Shown piece after piece: positions 25,704 to 36,100 of a stretch of 64,000 nt of DNA. The position numbers were made by a program, and so were the translations under genes. The stretch is from G963664585 sp963664585 (GTDB lineage Bacteria > Bacillota > Clostridia > Oscillospirales > Ruminococcaceae). How positions within the stretch are numbered: the stretch's first letter is position 1; the number at the start of each line of letters is the position of its first letter. The notes beneath the pieces were generated by a model, which worked only from the letters and a program-made list of their open reading frames with translations, was not told the origin of the DNA and searched no databases. Where the stretch lies: contig CAXXEO010000006.1 of NCBI GenBank assembly GCA_963664585.2, forward strand, positions 10,453 through 74,452, read 5' to 3'.

Positions 25704-26879
25704 TCAGTCTGACTTTTTGTCCGGTCTGACTCTGTATCTTCTGCCCGGCAACGGCTCGGCAAGCCCCATAATTTCAAGCTCGGTCAGCGCCGCCAGCACC
25801 TGAGATATTTCCTCGTCTGTGCTTTCGGCCACTGCATCCGCCGACTCAAAGCCAGAAGAAAGGGCCGCATATACGACAGCTTGGATTCTTTCTCTAAATT
25901 CAGGCATCTGAATAATATTATATTCTGTCTTTGCAGCCTTGGAAACCACTTTAACCGTTTTTGGGTTTTGAACCGCCCTGGATATGGGACTAATAGGATA
26001 TCCATACACAGGTATGTATTCTTCCAGTATATCCATGGCGCAGCCGATAGACTTCACACCGTCCTTGATCAAATCGTTGCAGCCTTCCATCTTGGGATCA
26101 TAGATCTCACCCGGTACGGCAAATACCTCGCGGCCTTGATCCATCGCGTGTCTTACTGTGATCAGCGCACCGCTTTTTCGTGGTGCCTGTACGACGGCAA
26201 CGCCCATGCCTAACCCCGACATAATGCGGTTTCTGATCGGAAAATGATGAGCCATAGGCGGGGTACCGATAGGATATTCGCTGATGACTGCACCGTTATT
26301 GTTTTCGATCCGCCGGCGCAACTTTTCATTGCTGCGGGGATAGGGGTTGTCCAGTCCGCATCCAAGCACCGCCACCACCTTACCGCCGCCATCAAGAGCG
26401 CCCTGTAAAGAGGCGGCATCGAGTCCCGGTGCCAGCCCGCTGACCACAACCGCTCCGGCCGCACCGAGTTCACTCCCCAAATTTTCCGCTGCCCGAAGAC
26501 CATAGTCGTTCGCGTGTCTGGTGCCGACCATGGTAATCACATATCTGCCCTTTAAAACGGAAAGGTCGCCAGTGGTATAAAAGACAAGTGGCTTTGAGTG
26601 AATCTGAGCAAGCATGCCTGGATAATCGGATGAATCGGGTGTGACGATCTTGGCACCGTAAGAAAAAGCATTGTCGCGCTGTTCTATTGCCTTGCAAAGG
26701 TCGTGCCTTATGATCGCAGCAATTTCGGACTGCGTAAAAAAGCCGTCTGCCAATAGCTGCTCGCGGCTTTTCTCAAAGATGGATGCGGGATCGTTATATT
26801 GTTCCAGTACACGATGTGCGCGAACTGTTCCGATCCCGAACAGGTTCTGACACCATATCCAGTATAAACAGTCTGACAT
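25704..26879 (-). CDS. dprA: DNA-processing protein DprA
   Basis: A 391-residue Rossmann-fold protein that loads RecA on incoming single-stranded DNA during transformation. Seen are an N-terminal helix-hairpin-helix-like region, the conserved core ITMVGTRHANDYGLRAAENL, VVVSGLAPGLDAAS, VAVLGCGLDNPYPRSNEKL and SEYPIGTPPMAHHFPIRNRI, and a C-terminal winged-helix segment. I prefer the ATG at 26879 (GGGG six bases upstream); the ATG four codons earlier is also possible. It is 15 bases upstream of topA, the usual order. Confidence 0.95.
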   Translation of the reverse strand: MSDCLYWIWCQNLFGIGTVRAHRVLEQYNDPASIFEKSREQLLADGFFTQSEIAAIIRHDLCKAIEQRDNAFSYGAKIVTPDSSDYPGMLAQIHSKPLVFYTTGDLSVLKGRYVITMVGTRHANDYGLRAAENLGSELGAAGAVVVSGLAPGLDAASLQGALDGGGKVVAVLGCGLDNPYPRSNEKLRRRIENNNGAVISEYPIGTPPMAHHFPIRNRIMSGLGMGVAVVQAPRKSGALITVRHAMDQGREVFAVPGEIYDPKMEGCNDLIKDGVKSIGCAMDILEEYIPVYGYPISPISRAVQNPKTVKVVSKAAKTEYNIIQMPEFRERIQAVVYAALSSGFESADAVAESTDEEISQVLAALTELEIMGLAEPLPGRRYRVRPDKKSD

Positions 26880-27113
26880 GTCAATCCCCATTCCGCCGCT
26901 TCGTGCCGGCAGAAAAATTCTATCAAAGAATGCACCTTATCACACGAAGGCCGGAAATGATAAGGGCTTTATTGTCCGTCCCTTCAGGTTTAATGCAGCG
27001 GGAAGACAAAAAACTTCTGTCAAGGGTTATATCGACACATGTTTATTTTCGCTGAGTGCATGTAACATATTTTCGGTGGCAATCTTCCGGTTTCCGTTGC
27101 CCTCACCAAAGTA

Positions 27114-27905
27114 TTACTCTTTCATTGCCCTGCTTCTCATTTCCCAGGAAATAATACCGGCTGCTACGGCGGCATTCAACGAGTCACATCCGACGCTGAT
27201 CGGAATGATCAGGCTTCTGTCGCACAGCTTGATAATTTCCGGGGAAATGCCGCCCCCTTCGTTTCCGATGATCACAGCCGCACCCTTCAAATCAATCTGG
27301 TCGATGGCGATGCTCTCTGACGAGAGCGCGGCAGCATATACCGGCACCCCGATTTCACGCAAATGGCGGATGGTGCTTTCCAAAGATACCGTCACAAGGG
27401 CTGATGCCCTGAATACGCCGCCCATCGAGGCACGGATGACCTTGGGGCTAAAAAGGTCAGGGCAATCTTCAGAAAGGATGACCCCTCTGAGCGAAAAGGC
27501 ATTCACGCTTCGGAGTATCGCGCCTACATTGCCAGGGTCCTGCAAAGAGGAAAGCAGTAGATACCCACCCTCTTTTTTGAGAATTAATTCTTGATGGGGC
27601 AAATAGCACTGACAGAAAACACCCTGAGGAGAATCTGTTTCAGATATTTTTTGACAGAGGGCCTCAGTGATCATATAGCACTGTTCAGCCGCATTCAGAA
27701 GAGTCTCAAATTTTTCGATCTTCTTCTCAGATGCCCGCTCAGTAAAAAAAAGTCTTTCGATCCGGATGCCGGCATCCAATGCGTCAGACGCCAACTTTAG
27801 CCCCTCAAAGGCAAAGCGCCCGCTTTCGCCCCGTGTACGCTTTGAGGCCATCAGATGTATTATATCCTTAATTTTCTGATTTTCTCTGGAAGTGATCAAT
27901 TCCAT
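27114..27905 (-). CDS. TrmH/SpoU family RNA 2'-O-methyltransferase
   Basis: A 263-residue SPOUT methyltransferase. The N-terminal half carries a substrate-binding L30-like domain (GRFAFEGLKLASDALD). The C-terminal knotted domain shows motif 1 LQDPGNVGAILRSVNAF, motif 2 AVIIGNEGGGIS and motif 3 IPISVGCDSLNAAVAAGII. Motif 3 has CDSLNAAV in place of the common ESLNVSV, a mild divergence. The likely target is rRNA or tRNA; which one cannot be read here. A 220-base gap without a gene separates it from dprA. Confidence 0.9.
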   Translation of the reverse strand: MELITSRENQKIKDIIHLMASKRTRGESGRFAFEGLKLASDALDAGIRIERLFFTERASEKKIEKFETLLNAAEQCYMITEALCQKISETDSPQGVFCQCYLPHQELILKKEGGYLLLSSLQDPGNVGAILRSVNAFSLRGVILSEDCPDLFSPKVIRASMGGVFRASALVTVSLESTIRHLREIGVPVYAAALSSESIAIDQIDLKGAAVIIGNEGGGISPEIIKLCDRSLIIPISVGCDSLNAAVAAGIISWEMRSRAMKE

Positions 27906-27943
27906 CCTCAACCGTCCCCCGATGAACTTCCTCTGTATTCAAA

Positions 27944-27973
27944 GACGTCCGGACCAAACTGGGCCCGGACGTC
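27944..27973 (-). terminator. Hairpin downstream of rplT, probable terminator
   Basis: Perfect 9-bp stem GACGTCCGG / CCGGACGTC with a 12-base loop, followed on the minus strand by TTTGAAT. It begins nine bases after the rplT stop. The U-tract is short. Confidence 0.6.
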
Positions 27974-27981
27974 ATTCCGAC

Positions 27982-28335
27982 TTAAAGAGCCGCCTTCGCC
28001 TTCTCCACAATTGCCGCAAAGGCAGAGGAGTCACTGATAGCTATCTCGGACAGCATCTTTCTATTGAGGTTAATGCCCGCCTTGTTGAGACCGTTCATAA
28101 AGGTCGAGTAGTTGGTACCATTGGCGTGGCATCCCGCCGAAATTCTGGTAATCCAAAGACGCCTGAAGTTTCTCTTTTTCTGCTTTCTTCCGGCATATGC
28201 ATAATTGCCTGATTTCATCACGGCCTGTTTGGCCATTTTAAAATGTCTGCTCTTGTCCCCAAAGTAGCCTTTAGCGAGCTTTAATATCTTTTTTCTGCGC
28301 TTCCTAGTGGACATAGCGCCCTTTATACGAGCCAT
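27982..28335 (-). CDS. rplT: 50S ribosomal protein L20
   Basis: A 117-residue basic protein needed for early 50S assembly, and in Firmicutes the autogenous repressor of its own operon. ARIKGAMSTRKRRKKILKLA, GYFGDKSRHFKMAKQAVMKS and RRLWITRISAGCHANGTNYS are diagnostic. It is the third gene of infC-rpmI-rplT. A 122-base gap separates it from rpmI. Confidence 0.98.
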   Translation of the reverse strand: MARIKGAMSTRKRRKKILKLAKGYFGDKSRHFKMAKQAVMKSGNYAYAGRKQKKRNFRRLWITRISAGCHANGTNYSTFMNGLNKAGINLNRKMLSEIAISDSSAFAAIVEKAKAAL

Positions 28336-28457
28336 ATTTATTCTCCTTTGTTATCGGTTAGTTCTTACTCTGCCACTTGTCAACAGGGTGGGCGAGTCCA
28401 AAAACTCCGCAGCTTTGACGGGTGATTTGTGATCGTCACCGGGTTGACATCCGTTAT

Positions 28458-28655
28458 TTAGTTATTTGGCATCATCAGTTTGATTGCTTTGACATTCGTG
28501 GCATCAGCATAGGCGGCCTGACGCAGGCCTCTCTTGCGCTTGGTAGTCTTCTTGGTCAGAATATGGCGCTTGTTGGCATGGGATCTTTTTATCTTCCCCG
28601 TCTTCGTCATCAGAAAGCGTTTTTTCGCCCCACTGTGTGTTTTGATCTTAGGCAT
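28458..28655 (-). CDS. rpmI: 50S ribosomal protein L35
   Basis: A 65-residue basic ribosomal protein: MPKIKTHSGAKKRFLMTKTG, then KRSHANKRHILTKKTTKRKR. Standard length. GGAGG precedes the ATG. The infC stop is 18 bases upstream. Confidence 0.98.
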   Translation of the reverse strand: MPKIKTHSGAKKRFLMTKTGKIKRSHANKRHILTKKTTKRKRGLRQAAYADATNVKAIKLMMPNN

Positions 28656-28673
28656 GATTTGTTTCCTCCTTAT

Positions 28674-29192
28674 TTACTTCAAAGGCTTGGCCGCGATAAA
28701 CATCAGCATGCTGCGGCCTTCAAGCTTAGGGTCTTTCTCAATATTTCCATGCTCTGATATCTGCTCAGCGAACCGCCGCATCACGCCAAGGCCCAGATCG
28801 GTATGCGCCATTTCACGTCCACGAAAGCGTATAGACGCCTTGACCTTATTTCCCTCGCCCAAAAAGCGGATCGCTTGGTTGAGCTTGGTATTAAAGTCAT
28901 TCGTATCGATATTCAGAGACAGTCTTATCTCTTTAATCTCAACAACTTTTTGATTCTTTCTAGCTTCCTTTTCACGTTTGGCCTGCTCAAACCTAAATTT
29001 GCCGAAATCCATAATACGGCACACCGGTGGAGTCGCCTGTGGAGCAATTTTTACCAGATCCAAGTTTTTCTGGGCCGCAATGGCAAGGGCATCCCTTGAG
29101 GACATAATCCCCAACTGGCTGCCATCCGCATCAATGACACGAACCTCTTTGTCCCTGATATCCTCGTTGATGTGCTGCTCGTTTTTTGTAAT
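28674..29192 (-). CDS. infC: Translation initiation factor IF-3 with ATT start codon
   Basis: A 172-residue factor that binds the 30S subunit and checks the start codon. I start at ATT (29192), since the sequence from there, ITKNEQHINEDIRDKEVRVI, matches the canonical IF-3 start and GGAGG lies nine bases upstream; the longer frame upstream begins inside the leader. The core YRIMDFGKFRFEQ-like CRIMDFGKFRFEQAKREKEA and the C-terminal RFRGREMAHTDLG are diagnostic. The rare start codon is the known means by which IF-3 limits its own synthesis. Confidence 0.95.
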   Translation of the reverse strand: MTKNEQHINEDIRDKEVRVIDADGSQLGIMSSRDALAIAAQKNLDLVKIAPQATPPVCRIMDFGKFRFEQAKREKEARKNQKVVEIKEIRLSLNIDTNDFNTKLNQAIRFLGEGNKVKASIRFRGREMAHTDLGLGVMRRFAEQISEHGNIEKDPKLEGRSMLMFIAAKPLK

Positions 29193-29345
29193 AGTAAAGC
29201 ACCTCCATACCCTTTCAAAAAAGTTTAAGCGCAGACAGCTAACCGTCCGCGCTCTAAATAACACCGAAATAAACCGGCAACGCCGGCTTCACAGTATTAA
29301 CCATGTGTCACAGTTGTGCACAGGTGAGAACGGAATGACTGTTCT
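29193..29345 (-). promoter_or_regulatory. Probable L20-type leader/attenuator of the infC operon
   Basis: The untranslated region before infC contains a strong stem, GCGCGGAC / GTCTGCGC (29229-29252), followed six bases later on the minus strand by TTTTTT, and a second stem AGCCGGC / GCCGGTT at 29276-29292. The infC-rpmI-rplT operon of Bacillus is controlled by L20 binding to such a leader. The match here is based on position and stem-plus-T-run layout, not on a covariance search. Confidence 0.6.
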
Positions 29346-29427
29346 ACTTTCTTTTCCTATCAAGAATATCAAAAGCTGGCCCAACTGTCAAGTAGCTATA
29401 TGATTTCAAATACAAATTGTACGAATA

Positions 29428-29534
29428 TATATGGCAATTAACTTAAAAACTGGCTATATATAAAACGTCATTTTCTTCCCCCGCCTTCGGCGGGGGAAGA
29501 AATCACAAGCTTGTTTTCGAGTTAATTGGCTATA
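29428..29534 (+). repeat. MITE-like repeat, copy 4
   Basis: Same orientation as the 6182 copy. Left end TATGGCAATTAACTT, right end GAGTTAATTGGCTATA. This right end carries GGCTATA in place of AACTATA, so the symmetric AGTT-N4-AACT site used by IS30 is not intact here. The central stem is a perfect CTTCCCCCGCC / GGCGGGGGAAG with a TTC loop. Confidence 0.9.
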
Positions 29535-29575
29535 ACTTTCCCGTTTCTGGCGGGCGAAAAAAGGCAACTGACTTC

Positions 29576-29615
29576 ATATCTGTATTCCCCTGCCTCGGTG
29601 GGGAAATACAGATAT
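29576..29615. repeat. C-rich-core palindrome downstream of addA
   Basis: ATATCTGTATTCCCCTGCC pairs with GGTGGGGAAATACAGATAT, a stem of about 18 bp around a 2-3 base loop. Core as in the MITEs, arms unique. A smaller related stem, TTTCCCG / CGGGCGAAA, lies at 29537-29557. No T-run follows. Confidence 0.75.
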
Positions 29616-29652
29616 GGTTTACTACTGATGCCTCTGCCGGGTGGAAATCAGA

Positions 29653-32600
29653 TTAGACAGGTTTTAGGTCGACCTTAATTTCAGACCCCAGATAAAATGA
29701 GTAGAGAAAGCATTCTTTGACTGACAGGCCAAGGCTTTGTTCCAGTATCTCTTTATAAAGCAGCAGTTGCATCCCATAACGCTCACGAAGCTCGTCTGGT
29801 TCTTTCACCCGATCCGTCTTATAGTCAACAATTACGGCCCCGCCATCCGCCTCGACAAAGAAGCAGTCTGCGATTCCCTGCACGACCGTTCCCTCACCCA
29901 AAAGGCCCGAAAGCCCAAACCTTTCAATCAGCTCTCTGTCCGGCTGGAAGATAAATTTATGCTCTCGGATAATGCGTTTCGCGGCAAACATCCTCTCAGC
30001 AAGCGGCGACGAGAAAAAGCCCGCTATGACATCCAGTGCAACCGCGTCCCCCTCACTGGCGGTGAGGTATCCACGCTCAACAAGCCTTTTCAGTTCTTCT
30101 TTTGGATTGGCGGAAGCCAGCTGATAATCACACATCTGCATAAAGTGGTGGACGGCATTTCCCTTGGCAGCCGGAGAAATTCCCCGCTTCTCCAAAAAGG
30201 CCGGTCGGCTTTTAAAGCTTTCTTTTTCCTTTTGCTTTCCCTTTGTAAGCTCAGATACCGAGAGTTTTGCAGCGGTATGTGTGTCCGTATCAAACGGATA
30301 CTCAAATTTATAACGGCGACAGAGCTCATCGATATCCTCACGGTTCGGAAGTGCTGTTTTGGTGTTTACATCAATCGATTCGCTTTTCTCCACGTCCCCT
30401 GGGAGGGCAAAGCAAAGGCGAAAGCCGGGGACTGCACTGCTCTCTCCATCCATGAGCTTCTGGCCCAGATGTGGATGATGAAGAAGGGCCATTAATATCC
30501 AATCGGATACCGATCTGCATTCTCCGACAATATAAGGCGGCAGGCGGTTTTGGTCGTCCAGCGGTGTGTAAAGTGCCCTTACCTTTTTCATTGGGTTTTT
30601 AATGGCGGCGCTTACGATCAGCTTTTCTTTCGCCCTTGTCAGTGCCACATAGAGAATCCGCAACTCCTCGGACAGGCTATAACGCTCCATTTCAAGCCTT
30701 AGTGCTGCCAGCGGAAGGGTGACGAACTGACGTCTTTCGCCGGATATCCTGCGCATGCAGGCAAAACCGAGCTGTGGGTGGGTGATCGTTGGGCGGGAGA
30801 GGTCCTCCCTGTTAAAAGAGTGATCGGCGTTTGCCAGAATCACAACGGGGAATTCAAGTCCCTTTGCGTTGTGTACGCTCATGATGACCACACCCTCTTC
30901 CCCATGGGACACGGGGGCGGCGGAAAGATCATCGCCACGCTCGGTTATCCTCCCGATGGCCCTAAGAAAGGTCGTCAGTCCCTTATAGCCCATACGGTCA
31001 TAAGTGGCAGCGTATTCGATTAAAAGGCGAAGATTGGCCCGTCTGCCCTCACCCTGTGGCATCGAGCCAACCATCAGATCAAAACCCGTATCCCGATAGA
31101 GACGGGTAATTAGCATATCGACCGACATCAGGGCAGCGTGTCGACGGTATTCGGACAAAAAACGCAAAAAGCGTTCACTTTTTTCACTTCCTGCCCCAGC
31201 TGAGGCCGCAAGAGCCGTATAGAAGCTATCCCCTTTTGCACACAGTCTGATTGTGGCAATCTCATCGGAGGTAAAGCCAAAAATCGGCGACATCATCGCA
31301 CCGATTAGCTGGATATCCAGAAGCGGGTTATCGATAGCCGCCAGGACATTCAGCACAGAGGATATTTCACGGGATTCAAGATACCCACCCGCCAATTTTG
31401 CGGTCGGGTTAAGCCCCGCATCGGAAAAGGCTTGATAGTAAAAACTTGCGCGCCCCGCGTAGGAGCGCAGCAGAAGGCAGACATCCCCAGCACGCACCGG
31501 GCGTTGCCCGTCACCGTCCTGCACCCTATACCCCGTGGCTATCAGCTCTTTGACACGCCTGGCCAGATATTCGGCCTCCAGCTGGGCCGCGCTTTGCTCT
31601 TTATCTTTTTCAGAAATGTCAAGGAGGTGAAGCTCCCATCCAGCCTCGCTGCTTTGGCAAAAGGTGGCGGCGGAGGTCAGATACTCATCGGGGGTATAGT
31701 CTATCTCGCCCATCTTCCGGCTCATCAAGAGCGCAAAGAGACGGTTTAGCTCTTGGGTCACCTCGTGACGGCTTCGAAAGTTGTGACCCAGGGTAATACA
31801 GGCGGGATGGCTGCATCCGTCATAAGGGGCAAAGCGATCTTTTTTCTCAATAAACAGTTCAGGCATCGCTTGGCGGAAACGATAGATGCTTTGCTTGACA
31901 TCGCCAACCATAAAGAGTTTTTTTCCCCCGTCCGATATGGCGGAAAAAATCAGATCTTGTGCTCCATTTGTATCCTGATACTCGTCCACCATGATCTGAT
32001 CATAGCGGCACGAAAGCTCCCCGGCCAGCGAAGTAAAGGTACAACCATCCTCACCGTCCACAAGAAGCGTGATGGCAAGCTGTTCAAGGTCAGAAAAATC
32101 CACGACTCCCTCTTCCTTTTTCATCTCAGAAAAAAGGTGGTCATAGCGCTTGGTCGCCCTAAAAAGCTCGGACAGCTTAGGCAAAAGGTCCTCGACGTCT
32201 TCTTCAAAATCTTGTTCAGTGGCTGTAAATGCCCTGTTTTGGAGATCATCCAGTGTATCCTTCACTCGAGTGCGAAGCGATTTGATGAGCTCGCGCTCAT
32301 CAACATTTTCCTCTCCCCGGATGGCTGAAAGCCTCGCGAGCTTAAGACCCCCAACAAAGGCACAAAGCTCGTCCCACAAAGCGCTGTCCGCCCGCTCTTT
32401 AAGAGCCAAAAGCAGACTTTTATCCTCATGTAGGGCGGGAAGATAGGATTTTTTCGTATTTTCACAGTTCTCGGCAAGGCCGATCGCCATGTTGATCATG
32501 GAAAGGCATGCGTCTGTGGCCTCGACGGCATAAGAGCGCACAATTCGACCCCAAACGCTGTCACCAGCCCTCTCAAAACTTTGATAAAGGGCAAGCTTCT

Positions 32601-33186
32601 CGTCCAACCAGCGGTTATAAAAGGGGTGTGAACGGATAAAGTTGTAGAGTGCACTGATAGTTTCAACAAGCTTTCTGTCATCGCGCTCAGAGGCAAAAAG
32701 CTCGACCAGCTCTTTAAAAACTATGTTATCCGCCTCACTGTACAGCTCCTCGAGAAGCGCCTCCATTGCTTTTTGGCGGATATCGGCGATCCGGCTGTCA
32801 TCTGCGATGACAAAGCCAGGGGAAAGCTCGAGCTTCTGAAAATTGTCCCGGATGAGGTCAAGACAGAAAGCGTGTATCGTGCTGATCTTCGCCCTGTCAA
32901 GAAGCTGCCTTTGCCGGAGGATCAGCGGATCTCCGGGGTGCTCCGCTGACAGCTCTGCGAGCTTTGAGGACAGTCTGTGTCGTAGTTCCCCCGCCGCAGC
33001 CTTAGAGAAACTGACGATCAAAAGCCTGTCCGCGTCCATGGGGTTCTCTCTGTCCAGCATCAAACCGATGGCGCGCTCGACAAGAACGGCGGTCTTTCCG
33101 CTTCCGGCAGCCGCAGAGAGAAGAAGACTTCCCCCACGGTCTTCAATCGCATGCCGTTGGTTTTCTGTCCACTCTCTATTTCCCAT
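29653..33186 (-). CDS. addA: ATP-dependent helicase/nuclease subunit AddA
   Basis: A 1177-residue UvrD-like helicase with a C-terminal RecB-family nuclease, half of the AddAB recombination complex that processes double-strand breaks. Walker A AAAGSGKTAVLVERAI, motif II IMVDEYQDTNGAQ, motif III VGDVKQSIYRFRQA, VMSVHNAKGLEFPVVILAN and ILYVALTRAKEKLIV are in order, and the nuclease motif GGAVIVDYKTDRV is near the C-terminus. I use the ATG at 33186 (GGGAGG eight bases upstream), which overlaps the addB end by 11 bases; the longer frame starts nine codons earlier. Confidence 0.97.
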   Translation of the reverse strand: MGNREWTENQRHAIEDRGGSLLLSAAAGSGKTAVLVERAIGLMLDRENPMDADRLLIVSFSKAAAGELRHRLSSKLAELSAEHPGDPLILRQRQLLDRAKISTIHAFCLDLIRDNFQKLELSPGFVIADDSRIADIRQKAMEALLEELYSEADNIVFKELVELFASERDDRKLVETISALYNFIRSHPFYNRWLDEKLALYQSFERAGDSVWGRIVRSYAVEATDACLSMINMAIGLAENCENTKKSYLPALHEDKSLLLALKERADSALWDELCAFVGGLKLARLSAIRGEENVDERELIKSLRTRVKDTLDDLQNRAFTATEQDFEEDVEDLLPKLSELFRATKRYDHLFSEMKKEEGVVDFSDLEQLAITLLVDGEDGCTFTSLAGELSCRYDQIMVDEYQDTNGAQDLIFSAISDGGKKLFMVGDVKQSIYRFRQAMPELFIEKKDRFAPYDGCSHPACITLGHNFRSRHEVTQELNRLFALLMSRKMGEIDYTPDEYLTSAATFCQSSEAGWELHLLDISEKDKEQSAAQLEAEYLARRVKELIATGYRVQDGDGQRPVRAGDVCLLLRSYAGRASFYYQAFSDAGLNPTAKLAGGYLESREISSVLNVLAAIDNPLLDIQLIGAMMSPIFGFTSDEIATIRLCAKGDSFYTALAASAGAGSEKSERFLRFLSEYRRHAALMSVDMLITRLYRDTGFDLMVGSMPQGEGRRANLRLLIEYAATYDRMGYKGLTTFLRAIGRITERGDDLSAAPVSHGEEGVVIMSVHNAKGLEFPVVILANADHSFNREDLSRPTITHPQLGFACMRRISGERRQFVTLPLAALRLEMERYSLSEELRILYVALTRAKEKLIVSAAIKNPMKKVRALYTPLDDQNRLPPYIVGECRSVSDWILMALLHHPHLGQKLMDGESSAVPGFRLCFALPGDVEKSESIDVNTKTALPNREDIDELCRRYKFEYPFDTDTHTAAKLSVSELTKGKQKEKESFKSRPAFLEKRGISPAAKGNAVHHFMQMCDYQLASANPKEELKRLVERGYLTASEGDAVALDVIAGFFSSPLAERMFAAKRIIREHKFIFQPDRELIERFGLSGLLGEGTVVQGIADCFFVEADGGAVIVDYKTDRVKEPDELRERYGMQLLLYKEILEQSLGLSVKECFLYSFYLGSEIKVDLKPV

Positions 33187-36100
33187 CCACTTCGCCTCCC
33201 TTCTGGGTATCATCGCCCAGAATTCCCGTGCGCTCCACTAAGTCAACTGGACGCACAGGGTCGCCATCCTCAAAGCCGCACACCCTTTTATAGTCACAGT
33301 ACTGGCAGGGACTGTATCCTACACCCGAAGCGGGACAGGCCTCTACCCTTCCATCGCAAAGGAGGTCCGCCATACCGGTTACCCTTTCCTCCACGAGCTT
33401 TTGGAGCCTTTCAAGCTCCGCGCGGCTGATTACTGCTGACCGCTGCTGTATGGCATCGTCCTCCGAAAGGCGTACGGGGATAAACTCTCCCTTGCCCGTA
33501 GGCTCCATCGCCCGGATTACATGAGGCTCGTTAAGCACGATCCCCTTCATCCGGTACTGCTCACGATGCTTGCGCAGAAGCTCCTCACGCCCAACATCCC
33601 GTCCGGTGGAAAGATATCCGCCCTTTGAAGGCATATATAAAATCCCCGCGGGCTGCACATCGTGAAGCTCGCCTCTGCCGTTCTGGCAGACGGAGAAAAG
33701 ATAAATCAACATCTGCATATTCAGTCCGTGATATACATCTGAAAGACTGAAGTTCTTTTTTCCCGTTTTGTAATCCACGACACGGACGTATCTTTGGTCA
33801 TCCACTTCGGCGATATCAACGCGGTCAATGACCCCCTCAGTCCTGACGGTGATCCCGCCGCCGGTTGTCAGGGTGACAGGCTCCACGTCAGAGCCCCCTC
33901 GTACAGGCAGCTCAAAATAAGCCGGCACAAAAAGGCTTTGACCCAGTTCCGCTATAAGTTGGAGTAAAAGCTCCTCAATCGGCTCGACAAGGCGGGAAAA
34001 AAGATAGCTCAGCCGCTGGCCGAGCTCGGTGGTATCCGAGACCCGCGCTGCTATGTATGCCTCGATCCCACTTCGGATATGCGCCCTAAGCTCTTCTCTG
34101 TCAAACGTGGCGAGTTTACCGCCATGTCTTGCAAGCATCTCTTCCAGAATCTGATGAATCAACGAGCCCACCTCAACCGGGGAAACATCCGCCTGTCTGC
34201 GAGCCCGGATACCAAGTCCGCTTTGTACAAAAAAGGAGAAGGGACAGTTGTAATAACGTTCAATCCGCGAGGGAGACAACAGCATATTTTCACCGAAAAG
34301 ACGCGAAGCCACGCCCTTGTCCTCTATCTTTTGAGGTGACTTTCGCGCTGCGGAATCGATGAGCCTCACGAAGCTATCGCCCCCGTTTTCACGGAGAAAG
34401 GCTTCCAGTGTTGCGCGCCAGGGTGTATCGTCTCGATAACATCCGGAAAGGGCGTCCGCCGCGGTCTCGAGATTCAAAACCCCGTCAATGGCAGAAACCT
34501 TTGTCTTCACCATCTGCGGGAAGATCGCAGCAGCCCCGGAAAACAGTGGGGAGGGCAAAAGCTCTTCTCCAGAAGCCGACCGCTTAGGGTAAGATATGAT
34601 TACTCTCTCACTCGCGCAGGTCACAGCACTATAGCAGAAAAACCGTTCGCGGCTTAAAAAGCTTTCCCCGTCCTTGAGAAGCTCCACCCCGCTGCCGGCA
34701 AGCCTCTGGCGGTCTGAATCAGACAAAAGTCCCCCTGCAAGATCTGTTTTGGGAAAATCACCGTCTGTAGCACCAATGACAAACACCACACGGGGATTGT
34801 CCGGGCGCACCCTGTCTGCCTGCCCGATCAACAGCTGATCGAGTGCTTCCGGCGGGCGTCCGATATCAAGGGAGGCCACCGCCATCTCAAAAAGCCCTGC
34901 TAAACGATCCTTGGTATAGGCCTGCCCTCCCAGTCGGGTGGCAAAAAGATCGAGGATGTCCACCATTGCGTCCCAAAGCTGAGACTGCTCCTCCAGAAAG
35001 ATCTTGCTCTCCTGTGAAGGAAGCGTTTGGGCAAAGCGAGAGAGATTTGCACCAGCATCTGTATCCAGAAAATACTGATACAGCCCGGTTGCGAACGCCT
35101 CGCCGGTTTTATCCGCTATGGCATTCTGAAAGGCCTTTAATGGGACTATAAGACGGCTGCGGCAGGCATTGATTCTAGCAAGCTTTTCGGCTGCCCTGTC
35201 ATCCATGCCCTCTTGCATACCATCCGGATGGTTTTTAAAGGTGCGTTCCCACGCCGTTCCTTCAATACCCCAAGTGTAGCAGTAGTTTTCCAGAAGGCCG
35301 AGTTCCTCTGGGTCTATGTCTAAAGCAGCTGACCTCGCCAGAGTGAGCAGCGGCTGGGTGCGAAGCCCCCCCGAGCAAAGCTTTACCGCTCCAATGGCGA
35401 GGGAAGTCAGCGGCTTTGCACAGATATCTGACCTGGCATCGAGAAAATAGGGAATGCCATAGCGCTCAAGTACCGGGGGGAGCATGGGCAGATAGCGTTC
35501 CCAGTTCCTTGTGATCACCAGAATATCGCGATAGCGCATCCCCTCGTCCCGTACCAAACGGGATACCTCCCCTGCTATATAACAAAGCTCATCAAAAGGA
35601 TTTGGTGCTGCAAAAAGGCGCACCCCTAACAAATCATCGCCGGTATACCGCGCCACCTGACGCATAATGTTCTTCTCCATGTGAAGAAGAGCAGGCGAAT
35701 GGAATCGTTTGGGCTCACCCATTTCTATTTGTTCGGGAGAAAGTCCGATTTCATCCCGGCAACTTCTTACCAAGCGCTCCTTGGTCATCCGCGCACCGCT
35801 CCAAAGGTCAAGGGGATCGGGACCGTCGCTTAGGGAAAGGGATATATACAGTTCGGGACAATCGGCGATCATCCGCTTCAGCATCGCGTATTCCGGTGCA
35901 GTAAAGCCGTCAAACGAGTCGATCAACACACAGCGCTCTTTCAAAAAGCGCTGCCCTGAAAGCCTGTCGGCTGCCCGTGACAAAGCATCCAGCGGGTCGA
36001 CATAGCGCTCGCCCACCAGCGTATTGTAAAGATCATAAATCAGGGAAAGTTCGGCAATTTTTTCCTTCAAAGCCCCCTCAGGCAATGTAAAGGTCAGAGA

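Noticed and set aside
31753..32328. A 191-codon plus-strand reading frame
   Set aside because: Antisense of addA without any signal of its own.
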